Positions 1 to 7,699 of a stretch of 64,000 nucleotides of DNA are shown here, one piece after another (the stretch's first letter is position 1; each line of letters opens with the position of its first letter). The translations under genes and the position numbers were made by a program. The DNA lies in contig NZ_JAAMFN010000005.1 in assembly GCF_013376095.1 (NCBI RefSeq), positions 103,666-167,665 of the forward strand, in the 5' to 3' direction. Source of the DNA: Arthrobacter sp. SDTb3-6 (GTDB lineage: Bacteria; Actinomycetota; Actinomycetes; Actinomycetales; Micrococcaceae). The notes beneath the pieces are model-generated. The model saw only the letters and a list, made by a program, of their open reading frames with translations. It did not search any database and was not told the DNA's origin.

Positions 1-72
1 CGGCTCGACAACAGCGGATGGGCCAACAACTACGGGCAGATCTCCATGGCCGTAGCCGTCACCGGCTGGTAG
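1..72 (+). CDS. C-terminal end of a phage structural gene (partial)
   Basis: The window opens inside a reading frame that ends with TAG at 70-72. Only 23 codons are visible, ending in QISMAVAVTGW. This is too little to assign a family. It lies 54 bases upstream of the tail-fibre gene on the same strand, so a tail or baseplate protein of the same prophage is the likely identity. This is inference from position. Confidence 0.55.
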   Translation, partial: RLDNSGWANNYGQISMAVAVTGW

Positions 73-126
73 CCACCCAATTACCGCGGCGCCCCGAGGG
101 GCCGCACTATCTTCAGGAGGCAACTC

Positions 127-2226
127 ATGCCCGGACCGTACCCCTACGAACCATTTTTCGCGGTCGACCCATCGAACGTGGCCAACGTGGCGACCAACGC
201 GCAAATCGTGGTCTACGCTCCCGGTGATCCGACCAAGACGCCAGTGGACCTATGGAACCTGAGCCGGACCATGCCACTGCCAAACCCGTTCGCGACCGAC
301 GCGAGGGGCTTTGCCGAGGCACCCCTTCATGACACCCTGCCCGTGCTCGTCTGGGACGGCGGAGGCTTCTCCAACACCATCGTCTCCGTCCAGGGACTGA
401 AAGACGACGCGGAAGCTGCAGCCGGTGCCTCCCAGGCCTCGGCGGACTCGGCAGCAGTAGCCGCCGCGAACGCCACTGCCGCCGTGGATGCCAACATGTC
501 TGCCGCCGTGGCTGATGCACAGTCTGCCGCCGACTCTGCCGCCACGTCCGCCGCGCTCGTGAACGCACCCGCCGACAACGTTACGGCGGCACTCGTGCGG
601 AATCCGGCCACGGCTACAGCTGCAGCACTTGATGCCAGTATTGGCCCCGTTGCAGCAGGCAAAATTGAGAGTCGGCTGGCTGACTATGCGGCATCACTAC
701 GATCCGTCAGACTGGAGCTGGCTACCTATGACGGAAACCCCTCTACCACGCATCCGACCGTGGTAGATGCTGGTGTTGCTGGCTGGAATGGATACCGCTA
801 CTGGATGGCCCACACCCCCTACCCCGCGCAAGCGCGAGAGAACCCCTCAATTCTGGCCTCAAAGGACGGCGTGAACTGGGTTACCCCTGCCGGGCTTGTA
901 AACCCCGTGGTGAGCTACGCGCAATACACGGGGCTTGGATACGACTATGGCTCTGACCCGGAACTTGTTTTGGTCGGCTCCAAATTGGTTATGTTTCACC
1001 GCCCCTCATCCGAGCTGAACGGCGTAAAGAAGGAAGCCGTCTACCGCATGGAATCCAGCGACGGGGTGACTTGGAACAGTCCCGGTGTGAAGGTGTTGGA
1101 AATGCCGACGCTCAACGCGTCGCTCATCGCACCGTCAATTTCCTACGACGGCACAACCATGACCATGTGGGTTGTCAACGGTGACGCGGTTCCATTGCGC
1201 ATTGACAGGCGAACCAGCACCGACGCCGGGCTAACTTGGTCCTCACCGACCGCGTGCACACTCAACAGCGGCTCGCACGTGCCTTGGCATATCGGCGTCA
1301 CCAAAATGGGCGGCGTCTATTACATGGCGTCAAACTCAAAAGCGGCACCGGCCAATGAGTGCGTCCTACTCACATCCACCGATGGATTGACATGGAATAT
1401 CGTCAAAGGTTCGGCATTGCCACGCTCCGGCGACTGGTACGACGCATACGGCTACTACCGAACCTGCCTCATTCCATCCACCGCCATGCCCGGGCGCTTT
1501 GATGTATACGCATCAACAATGACAAGCGTTTCCGGCCAGCGCAGCATCTCCCTATACAAGTCATTCGACTGGGTTAGTAGCGGGAATACCTCCCTCAAGG
1601 CGGCAGTGGACGCCATCAAGGCACTTGATGATCCCTACAAACTCATCGACTCATTCGACGGTAGGGTCAGCGCTGACAGCAACATTGGCATGCCAGACAT
1701 CGGGCCCGCATGGGTGCCAGTCAATGTGGCTTCATCGGCCGTCAGGTTGCTGGGCGGGGTGATGTTTCTTGCCCAAGGAGCAACCCCGTCAGGATGTCAC
1801 CTCTCAAGCAACGTTGAAACCGGCAACGGCGAATTGTCAGCCGACATCATTGCCCGCCCCTCCGGCCAAGTTGATTGCGGCCTCACCGCCCGATACTTGG
1901 ACGAAAACAACTTCATTGGCGCGTCCCTAGTGATCAGTATCGACAACACGACCACCAACCGGCTCAGGCTCAAGACCCGAATCGCCGGGGTCGAAACAAC
2001 ACTCATTGACGTCACGAATCCTGGGTTTGTTCGAGGTACTGCCAAGCGCCTGAAAATGAAGATCGTTGGTGATCAACTCGCGGCATATGTCGCAGGCAAA
2101 CAGGTTGCCACGGCAACCATCCCTCCCAGTGCTATGACGGCTTTGACGGCGGCAACAAAGGTCACCTGTCAGGGTTACAACGACAACACCAGTGGGTTCG
2201 ATAACGTCAGCTTCAAGGCGCTCTAG
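127..2226 (+). CDS. Phage tail fibre with sialidase-like Asp-box repeats
   Basis: A 699-residue protein with a clear AGGAGG ribosome site at 115-120. Residues 1-95 look like a tail-attachment region. Residues about 95-165 are strongly Ala/Ser-rich and probably form a helical stalk. Asp-box-like motifs (S-x-D-G-x-x-W) recur near residues 244, 308, 362 and 417, as in sialidase/BNR beta-propellers. The last 170 residues look like a lectin-type jelly roll. The likely role is binding, and perhaps trimming, of host surface glycans. It follows another phage gene on the same strand and converges with an opposite-strand acyltransferase 27 bases downstream. Its DNA is visibly more AT-rich than the chromosomal genes further right. 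Propeller and receptor-binding assignments are from motifs only; no catalytic sialidase triad was confirmed. Confidence 0.8.
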   Translation: MPGPYPYEPFFAVDPSNVANVATNAQIVVYAPGDPTKTPVDLWNLSRTMPLPNPFATDARGFAEAPLHDTLPVLVWDGGGFSNTIVSVQGLKDDAEAAAGASQASADSAAVAAANATAAVDANMSAAVADAQSAADSAATSAALVNAPADNVTAALVRNPATATAAALDASIGPVAAGKIESRLADYAASLRSVRLELATYDGNPSTTHPTVVDAGVAGWNGYRYWMAHTPYPAQARENPSILASKDGVNWVTPAGLVNPVVSYAQYTGLGYDYGSDPELVLVGSKLVMFHRPSSELNGVKKEAVYRMESSDGVTWNSPGVKVLEMPTLNASLIAPSISYDGTTMTMWVVNGDAVPLRIDRRTSTDAGLTWSSPTACTLNSGSHVPWHIGVTKMGGVYYMASNSKAAPANECVLLTSTDGLTWNIVKGSALPRSGDWYDAYGYYRTCLIPSTAMPGRFDVYASTMTSVSGQRSISLYKSFDWVSSGNTSLKAAVDAIKALDDPYKLIDSFDGRVSADSNIGMPDIGPAWVPVNVASSAVRLLGGVMFLAQGATPSGCHLSSNVETGNGELSADIIARPSGQVDCGLTARYLDENNFIGASLVISIDNTTTNRLRLKTRIAGVETTLIDVTNPGFVRGTAKRLKMKIVGDQLAAYVAGKQVATATIPPSAMTALTAATKVTCQGYNDNTSGFDNVSFKAL

Positions 2227-2253
2227 GGTCGAGGGGCAGAGCCGGTCGGCTCT

Positions 2254-4302
2254 TCACTTTAGATGAAGGGTCGCTTGGATTTCTTTCCATAGGGGCGTCA
2301 CCATTTGCCGGCTGAAGGTTGCAGTGAGGTGGTCAGCATCTCGGTAGACGAGTGTGTCTCCAAAAATGACGGGACATGTCGTGGCATTGCAAAAGTAATG
2401 CACAAAATCGACATATCGGGCGCCAGTGGATCTGGCTGCGGCTCGTTCGGCCTCGATAATATCCGTCGAGAGCGCAGAGACACGGTCCCTGTCACACCGA
2501 ACTGTTGACTCGAGGTGCATTGAAAGGCAGACTGCCGGGGTGCCGGCCTGAGTTGGAACGTCGGAAATGACCATTGTTTTACTTGTACCAAATGCGAAAA
2601 TTGTAGATTCAAGCCCTTTTTGCCAACGAGCAGAAAAGTTGCCATTGCCGCCCACGAGTTGCACATTCCTGTAATTGGCCAGGACCACAATATCCGGGTG
2701 TAGTGCGGTCATCCGCTTGACGGCAGCCTCGCGCCACACCTGGCAAGCCTTGTACGCAACGCCATTATGAAGTGTCGGTATGTTGACTGAGGGGCATGCG
2801 TTCTTTGTGCTGCTGTCAAGCCGAATCTTCCCGGCCTTGGCCAATTGCTCGAGTGCCGGATACCAGCTTGATGAGTGGGAATCTCCAAACAAGACGACAA
2901 GCGGTGCGGCGGCATTGGTTCCAACTTGGCAGCCTGACGCATCGGTACTGTCGAAACTGACATGGCATCCCAGCGCATAGGATGCCGCGGTGTCTTCGAA
3001 TGCCAGTCGAAGGGAGGGTTTTAGGTTGGAGGGCACGAAGGGAGTCCCGGTCGGCTGGACCTCGATGGCTTTCTGGCTCGCGGTTTGGTTGGTGGAGAGT
3101 TGAATTTGATTCGAGGCGGTGAATGCGGTGAACGCAAGCGCGATGACAAGGCCGGAGGCTGCGAGAGCAACAACGAACGTATTCCGTGGCCGTCCGTGCG
3201 CCAGTGGCCGGTACCTCATGGCAGGCTCTTCAACCCATCGGAAAAGGAGCCATGCCAGCGGAACGGAAGCCAGCCCAAGCAGCAACCGGACAAGCAATGG
3301 CAGGGGTTCGCCGCTGCCAACGAACGCTTGCGGTATGACCTGCAATGGCCAGTGAACAAGGTAGAGCGAGTACGAAATCTTTCCAATGAACTGCAAGATA
3401 CCTGCGCCCAGTAACCGACCGCTCGACAGCCGGCTTTCGGCGCCGCCGCCGACAATGAGCAGGGCCGTGGCAAGCACTGGGAGCGCGGCGTAGAACCCGG
3501 GAAAAGGAGTTGACGAATCGTAGCTGAATCCAATGACGAGAAGCGACACTAGTCCGATCCACGCAAGCAATCCGGTCGAGGGGCGTTTCAGCCATGCCCA
3601 TCCAGATCGAACTACGAACGCAACCAAGGCGCCGACCCCCAGCTCCCATGCGCGGGTGGGAAGCGAGAAGAACGTCCATGGTTGGGAAATGTCCATGCCG
3701 ACAACGCAAAGAACGAATGAGGCTAAAGTCAATGCTGCCACCATGGCAAGGAGCACTCGTTGATTGCGCCTGAAAATCCAGAATCCGACAGCCAGGATTG
3801 CTGGCCAAAAAATGTAGAACTGTTCCTCAATCCCAAGGGACCAGTAATGCTGGAAAACGGATGGGGTGCTCTCGCTGAGATAGTTCGTTCCCTGGTAGGC
3901 GAACAACATGTTCGGAGCGTACAGGGCAGTCGCGACCGCGCCGTGCCAAACCTCTTTCATAAGCAATGGCGGCATCCAGATCCAGGACGCGACTGTCGTA
4001 AGCCCGGCTACAAGAAGCGCGGCCGGCAGAATTCTCCTCGCACGCTTGGCGTAGAAATTACCGAACCGGATCGATCCCTCGCGATCCAGCATCCGCAGGA
4101 GTTGCCCTGTTATCAGGAAGCCAGATATGACAAAGAAGACGTCAACCCCGACATACCCACCACTCAAGGGCTTAAGACCAGCGTGGTAAGCGACAACAAA
4201 GAGCACGGCAATGGCGCGAAGCCCCTGTATGTCGAGTCTAAATGGTTCCTTGACAGTCGCCCTAGTCGCCAATTCAGCTTGTGCGGTTGCGCCAGACGGC
4301 AT
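2254..4302 (-). CDS. Membrane acyltransferase 3 with C-terminal SGNH domain (OafA-like)
   Basis: A 682-residue protein. The N-terminal ~400 residues are multi-pass membrane and open with the acyltransferase-3 signature (RLDIQGLRAIAVL, then GGYVGVDVFFVISGFLITG). The C-terminal part is an SGNH/GDSL-type domain with GDSHS near residue 475 and DADH near residue 654, the usual Ser and Asp-x-x-His catalytic elements. Such proteins O-acetylate or otherwise acylate cell-surface polysaccharides. The ATG at 4302 is chosen because GGGGGA lies just upstream; a GTG at 4353 would add 17 residues. It lies opposite to the phage genes on either side, between the tail fibre and the lysis genes, as expected of a moron that alters the lysogen surface. 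The target glycan is unknown. Confidence 0.88.
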   Translation of the reverse strand: MPSGATAQAELATRATVKEPFRLDIQGLRAIAVLFVVAYHAGLKPLSGGYVGVDVFFVISGFLITGQLLRMLDREGSIRFGNFYAKRARRILPAALLVAGLTTVASWIWMPPLLMKEVWHGAVATALYAPNMLFAYQGTNYLSESTPSVFQHYWSLGIEEQFYIFWPAILAVGFWIFRRNQRVLLAMVAALTLASFVLCVVGMDISQPWTFFSLPTRAWELGVGALVAFVVRSGWAWLKRPSTGLLAWIGLVSLLVIGFSYDSSTPFPGFYAALPVLATALLIVGGGAESRLSSGRLLGAGILQFIGKISYSLYLVHWPLQVIPQAFVGSGEPLPLLVRLLLGLASVPLAWLLFRWVEEPAMRYRPLAHGRPRNTFVVALAASGLVIALAFTAFTASNQIQLSTNQTASQKAIEVQPTGTPFVPSNLKPSLRLAFEDTAASYALGCHVSFDSTDASGCQVGTNAAAPLVVLFGDSHSSSWYPALEQLAKAGKIRLDSSTKNACPSVNIPTLHNGVAYKACQVWREAAVKRMTALHPDIVVLANYRNVQLVGGNGNFSARWQKGLESTIFAFGTSKTMVISDVPTQAGTPAVCLSMHLESTVRCDRDRVSALSTDIIEAERAAARSTGARYVDFVHYFCNATTCPVIFGDTLVYRDADHLTATFSRQMVTPLWKEIQATLHLK

Positions 4303-4417
4303 GCCAATTCCCCCAAAAGTTTTCGAATGGACCTCGAGCAGTTTATAGGCCACTTAGCTCGTCGACTAATCCCTTGGTCCGGGGCCACAAAATTTCCGTT
4401 AAGTTCCTCACCCGCCA

Positions 4418-4440
4418 GGCCCCGGATTCCGGGGCCTTTT
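4418..4440 (+). terminator. Rho-independent terminator before the lysis module
   Basis: An 8-bp perfect stem GGCCCCGG/CCGGGGCC (4418-4425, 4429-4436) with a 3-base loop is followed by TTTT. It is oriented for plus-strand transcription, although the gene immediately to its left runs the other way. It may therefore have served the tail-gene transcript before the acyltransferase was acquired. Confidence 0.75.
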
Positions 4441-4463
4441 CCATGCCCGAGAAAGGGGCCGCA

Positions 4464-4505
4464 ATGACCGTCGTTCACCGTGAGGGCGTACCCCGGGAGG
4501 GCTAA
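4464..4505 (+). CDS. Possible 13-codon leader ORF
   Basis: An ATG at 4464 follows AGAAAGGGG (4450-4458) at a workable distance and opens a 13-codon frame (MTVVHREGVPREG) that stops at 4505. Its own last codons contain GGGAGGG, which is the ribosome site of the next gene starting at 4508. This is the arrangement of a translationally coupled leader. Whether the peptide is made is unknown. An alternative is that the ATG is chance and the segment is only leader RNA. Confidence 0.35.
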   Translation: MTVVHREGVPREG

Positions 4506-4507
4506 AT

Positions 4508-4753
4508 GTGGAGCAGGCAGCATCGACCACCATCACCGGCCTGCTGGCCCAGCTGGGCATCGCCGGGATCATCCTCGCGGTGCTCGTTGCCGGGGCGGCG
4601 TGGTATCTCAAGACGTCCAAGGAGTTGCGGGAGGAAAAGCGTGGCGTCATCTCCGATCTCGAGGCGAAGGTCAGGGAGCTCGAGAGTGAAAAGTCCAGGC
4701 TCCAGCGGGAGCTTTACAAGTGCCAGTTTCCTGGCTGGAGGGATGACCAATGA
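4508..4753 (+). CDS. Small membrane coiled-coil protein of the lysis module
   Basis: An 81-residue protein from a GTG start preceded by GGGAGGG. Residues about 8-32 form one hydrophobic segment (GLLAQLGIAGIILAVLVAGA). Residues 35-70 are a charged heptad-like helix rich in Lys/Glu/Arg. It overlaps the following gene in an ATGA junction (4750-4753), so the two are co-translated. Size, topology and position next to an endolysin suggest a spanin- or holin-accessory role, but no family was recognised and other membrane functions are possible. Confidence 0.65.
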   Translation: MEQAASTTITGLLAQLGIAGIILAVLVAGAAWYLKTSKELREEKRGVISDLEAKVRELESEKSRLQRELYKCQFPGWRDDQ

Positions 4754-5418
4754 GTCAGCTTGAGCGCAAGAGGAACATTTTGGGGGCGGTCTTGCTGTCC
4801 CTGGTCGTGGTCCTGTTGGCGGCCTTGGTGTGGCAGAACTTCCAGTCGTCGGCGGAGCGGGACACGGCCCAGTCGTCGGCGGCCACCCAGGCGCAGCAAA
4901 AGAAGAACCTGGCGGAGGAGGTCGCGGACGCCTGCGAGTCGGGGCAGGTGGTGAAGTCCTCGGCTGGCGTGGACTTGTGCGCCAGGGCGGCAACGATCGC
5001 GCAGCAGCCCGTGACGATCGAGGGGCCTGCCGGTCCGCCCGGCCCCCGGGGCCTGCCGGGCAGGGACGGGACGGATGGCGCCACCGGCCCTGCGGGGGTG
5101 GCGGGCGGGAACGGCCCTGCCGGGACCAACGGCAGTGACGGCACGGATGGCGCCCAGGGCCCGGCAGGTCCGCCGGGTGCGCAGGGTGTGGCCGGGGCCA
5201 ACGGCGCCGACGGCGCACCCGGGCAGCCAGGCGCGGATGGTGCCACGGGAGCCAAGGGAGCGGACGGACGTGGCGTCCAAGGCGTCGAATGCGTCGGCGA
5301 TGGCGCTGCGTCGTACTGGCTGATCACCTACACCGACGGCACCACGGCCCAGTCCACCGGGCCCTGCCGGCTCACCCAGCCCGAACCATCCCCCACCGCG
5401 GTGCACACCGCCCCGTAA
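4750..5418 (+). CDS. Membrane-anchored collagen-like protein
   Basis: A 222-residue protein with a GGAGGGA ribosome site. Residues about 9-30 are a single membrane segment. Residues 30-65 are polar and Gln/Ala-rich, with Cys residues near 62 and 76. From about residue 90 there are 28 consecutive Gly-X-Y triplets (GPAGPPGPRGLPG and so on), the repeat of a collagen triple helix. A short C-terminal region with two Cys follows (VECVGDG, TGPCRL). The repeat predicts a trimeric rod displayed outside the membrane. Collagen-like repeats are common in phage fibres, but an N-terminal membrane anchor in the lysis module is less usual. It is probably made with the preceding protein. The function is not known. 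Confidence 0.75.
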   Translation: MSQLERKRNILGAVLLSLVVVLLAALVWQNFQSSAERDTAQSSAATQAQQKKNLAEEVADACESGQVVKSSAGVDLCARAATIAQQPVTIEGPAGPPGPRGLPGRDGTDGATGPAGVAGGNGPAGTNGSDGTDGAQGPAGPPGAQGVAGANGADGAPGQPGADGATGAKGADGRGVQGVECVGDGAASYWLITYTDGTTAQSTGPCRLTQPEPSPTAVHTAP

Positions 5419-5428
5419 CAGCTCTCAG

Positions 5429-5454
5429 CCCCGGACCGTCCTGGCCGGGGTTTT
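5429..5454 (+). terminator. Hairpin followed by T-run after the collagen-like gene
   Basis: CCCCGG (5429-5434) pairs with CCGGGG (5445-5450) across a 10-base loop and TTTT follows directly. It lies 10 bases after the stop of the collagen-like gene and just before the endolysin ribosome site, so it could attenuate rather than fully stop transcription into the endolysin. Confidence 0.6.
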
Positions 5455-5479
5455 CTTATGCCCAGAAAGGGGCACCACC

Positions 5480-6526
5480 ATGGCCAATTACGCCATCAAC
5501 TATGCACGCCCGGCAAAGTCGCTGCTCAAGCTCCGCGATGAATTGAACGCGGTGTTCCCCGGCCGGTTCACGGGCACGGACGGCTTCATCACCGGCTACG
5601 ACTCGCAGGCCAACCCGCGCTACGGGGTGTCCGGGCACAACCCGAACAGCCTGGGCCACGTCATGGCGTTCGACATTTCCACCACGGCCAACGGCTTGCA
5701 GATTGACGAGGCCGCGGGGCGGGCGCTGGCCGAGTACCTGCGGACCAAGGCGTACGAAAAGTTCCGCTACCTGATCCATGACATGTCCGCCGGCGCCCCG
5801 GACGGGAAGATCGCCGGGGACTTCTCCCAGTGGGCGTGGTCCGACTACGCCGGCGTGGACCACTCGGACCACATCCATCTCAGCATCACCGACGACTACC
5901 AGTGGGGGGAGTCCTGCGGGACGACCCAGGCCGTCTACGACGATGAATCCTCCTGGGGCATCGCCGCCTGGTGGGCCGCGTTCAAGGCCGGCGCCGCGGC
6001 CCCGGTGGTCAAGCCTGCCGGGTCCGTCGTCAAGCCTGTACCCGTCAATCCTGCCCCGGCCCGGCCCAACACCTTTGTGGCGACCGTGGACCCCGGCGAC
6101 ACGCTCACCTCGATTGCCCAGCAGTTCGGGACCACCGTGGCCGCGCTCCTGGCCGTCAACACCATCCCTGATCCCAACCGGATCAGCGCCGGGCAGAAAA
6201 TGAACATCCCACGCACGCCGGCCGCGAAGCCGCAGCCTGCACCGGCCAAGCCCGCACCGGCCCCTGCCCCGGCGCTGGTGAACCGCATCGTCACCAACCC
6301 CGTCGCCTGGGTACGCACCGCACCACGCTCCGGAGCCCCCCTCGCCCCCGGATACCCCCGCGGCATCCCCAAGGGCCAGCCCATAGCCGTGAAGGGATTC
6401 GTAGTCGGTGAAAACCCGTACGGCACGACCCCGCCGGACAACGCCTGGTACGTCACCAAATCCGGCTACTACGTCTGGGCCAACGCCGCACAAAACACCA
6501 TCGCCGGCCTCCGGAACCTCACATGA
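5480..6526 (+). CDS. Phage endolysin: M15-like peptidase, LysM and SH3-like domains
   Basis: A 348-residue protein with ribosome site AGAAAGGGG and ATG at 5480. Residues 1-145 form the catalytic part. HNPNSLGHVMAFD (about residues 52-64) and SDHIH (about 127-131) supply the His/Asp metal ligands expected of an M15 or related zinc peptidase that cleaves peptidoglycan stem peptides. Residues about 196-243 are a LysM domain (TVDPGDTLTSIAQQFGTT) that binds cell-wall glycan. Residues 270-348 resemble a bacterial SH3 cell-wall-binding domain. Pro/Ala-rich linkers separate the modules. There is no signal peptide, so release would depend on a holin, in keeping with the small membrane proteins next to it. 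The exact peptidase family is an inference. Confidence 0.85.
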   Translation: MANYAINYARPAKSLLKLRDELNAVFPGRFTGTDGFITGYDSQANPRYGVSGHNPNSLGHVMAFDISTTANGLQIDEAAGRALAEYLRTKAYEKFRYLIHDMSAGAPDGKIAGDFSQWAWSDYAGVDHSDHIHLSITDDYQWGESCGTTQAVYDDESSWGIAAWWAAFKAGAAAPVVKPAGSVVKPVPVNPAPARPNTFVATVDPGDTLTSIAQQFGTTVAALLAVNTIPDPNRISAGQKMNIPRTPAAKPQPAPAKPAPAPAPALVNRIVTNPVAWVRTAPRSGAPLAPGYPRGIPKGQPIAVKGFVVGENPYGTTPPDNAWYVTKSGYYVWANAAQNTIAGLRNLT

Positions 6527-6660
6527 AACGCAACCCCGTCGCCGCCGCCCTGTTCATCCTGCCCTTCGCGCTCGCCGCCTGGGCGGTCCTCATCGCCGTC
6601 TGCTGGGCCATTGGCGCCGGGACGGCCGCCGTCATCGACATCATCTCAAGGAGCTTGTAG
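6523..6660 (+). CDS. 45-residue membrane peptide in lysis module
   Basis: A short frame (MKRNPVAAALFILPFALAAW onward, 45 residues) overlaps the endolysin stop as ATGA and shares one base with the next gene start (TAG/GTG at 6660). It is nearly all hydrophobic, with a positively charged N terminus and one membrane helix at residues 6-40. The tight overlaps on both sides are the main evidence that it is translated. It may be a holin, antiholin or pinholin-like component. Confidence 0.6.
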   Translation: MKRNPVAAALFILPFALAAWAVLIAVCWAIGAGTAAVIDIISRSL

Positions 6661-6986
6661 TGCTGACACCGATCCTTCGCACCATCGTCCCCGCCCTCTG
6701 GGGATCCTTCATTGGCTGGGCGCTGGCCCTGCTGCCCATCCTGGAGCCGCTGCGCGGGCAGCTGCTCGCCTACGGGGACCTTGCCGTTCCAGTCATCAGC
6801 GCCGTGATCATCGGCGCCTGGTACGCGCTCTGGAAGTGGCTGGAGCCGAAGCTGCCCGGCTGGCTTACCCGCATCCTGCTCGGTTCCGCTAAGACGCCGA
6901 CGTACCTCACGGCCGATACCATCCCTGGTGAAGTCCTCGAGGACTGGCACGAAGTCACCCGACCGCGGCACACCGCCGAAGAGTAA
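6660..6986 (+). CDS. Holin-like membrane protein
   Basis: A 108-residue protein from GTG at 6660, with AAGGAG at 6648-6653. Two hydrophobic segments are visible, near residues 8-28 and 42-60, followed by a polar tail ending in TRPRHTAEE. Length, two membrane helices and position after an endolysin fit a class II-type holin. No specific family was recognised. It is the last prophage gene before a strong terminator. Confidence 0.65.
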   Translation: MLTPILRTIVPALWGSFIGWALALLPILEPLRGQLLAYGDLAVPVISAVIIGAWYALWKWLEPKLPGWLTRILLGSAKTPTYLTADTIPGEVLEDWHEVTRPRHTAEE

Positions 6987-7000
6987 CCGACTTATGCACA

Positions 7001-7036
7001 GGCCCCGCCCTCCTTCTGGAGGGCGGGGCCTTCTTC
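7001..7036 (+). terminator. Strong terminator ending the prophage lysis operon
   Basis: A 13-bp perfect stem, GGCCCCGCCCTCC (7001-7013) against GGAGGGCGGGGCC (7018-7030), with loop TTCT and a pyrimidine-rich tail TTCTTC. It lies 15 bases after the holin-like gene. Confidence 0.88.
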
Positions 7037-7520
7037 GCGTTGTGTGCCCCACGTCACGAAAAAACCGCCGGGCACTCGAAAGAGCCAGGCGGTTCACTCG
7101 CGTCCTTCCATATTGGGAGATCGGAAGGACAAGCAGCAGGCTACAGCGGCGCCTGCGAAACAGCCAATCGAGATCACATCCAACGGTTAGGGCACTTTGC
7201 GGGTTGTTCCCGGCATGGTGGAAGGTGACGCAGGTCTCGTAACATAGTTGCGTCCAGCTAATTATGGGTTTATTTTCAGCTTGGGCCGATATGGCTGTGG
7301 TCTCAGTTCCCCAACTTCGACCACAGCGCCCGGTCCAACCCCAATTCGTACGCGTGGTGGCAGTACTCACCTCCACTGGTCCTGCGCGTGCGACACCGCG
7401 GCGCCCGTCTTGGCTAATACCAGGGCGGGTGCCGTCCGTGGTTAAGGGATGTTTTCCCAGAGAGTCCCGTGGTGTGACGCTTCGTTACGCGGCAGTCCCG
7501 CCAGGGCTTTGCAAAAACGT

Positions 7521-7542
7521 TTTGCGGTACGTTTGCGGTACG
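7521..7542. repeat. Two tandem copies of TTTGCGGTACG
   Basis: TTTGCGGTACG occurs at 7521-7531 and again at 7532-7542, directly adjacent and identical. It sits about 85 bases from the tRNA 3' end proposed as the attachment site. Short direct repeats near an att core can be integrase arm-type sites; this is only a positional inference. Confidence 0.6.
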
Positions 7543-7576
7543 TTGCCGATTTCAATCCCAAATTTGAGGCAAAGAA

Positions 7577-7620
7577 AAAGCCCTCCTGACCAGTGTTTGT
7601 GCTGGTCACGAGGGCTTTTT
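7577..7620 (-). terminator. Terminator of tRNA-Val(CAC)
   Basis: AAAAGCCCTC (7577-7586) pairs with GAGGGCTTTT (7611-7620), and TGACCAG (7588-7594) pairs with CTGGTCA (7603-7609). On the minus strand it lies 7 bases past the tRNA 3' end and finishes in a T-run. The symmetric A/T flanks could let it work in both directions, also closing the prophage transcripts. Confidence 0.85.
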
Positions 7621-7627
7621 GTCTCGG

Positions 7628-7699
7628 TGGGCGATACTGGGTTCGAACCAGTGACCTCTTCGGTGTGAACGAAGCGCGCTACCACTGCGCCAATCGCCC
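7628..7699 (-). tRNA. tRNA-Val (anticodon CAC)
   Basis: On the minus strand the sequence begins GGGCGATTGGCGCAG and ends ATCGCCCA, forming a 7-bp acceptor stem, D arm, anticodon stem CTTCG/CGAAG with loop TTCACAC, and a T arm with GGTTCGAACCC. Position 34-36 reads CAC, decoding GUG. The 3' CCA is not encoded. Its 3' end faces the prophage, making it the likely integration target. Confidence 0.95.

Larger units (their letters stand above)
7037..7627. other. Prophage right flank, no convincing gene
   Basis: About 590 bases without a reading frame I would accept. It contains an imperfectly spaced inverted repeat AACCGCC/GGCGGTT near 7064-7095, a hairpin CTGTGGTC/GACCACAG at 7295-7302 and 7319-7326, and an 11-bp tandem repeat at 7521-7542. 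It lies between the last phage gene and the 3' end of a tRNA gene, so it is probably the attachment-site flank of the prophage. Confidence 0.55.

Noticed and set aside
7037..7627. Small plus-strand frames (62-134 codons) in the prophage flank
   Set aside because: No ribosome sites, no domain-like sequence, and the longest runs into the antisense strand of a tRNA gene.
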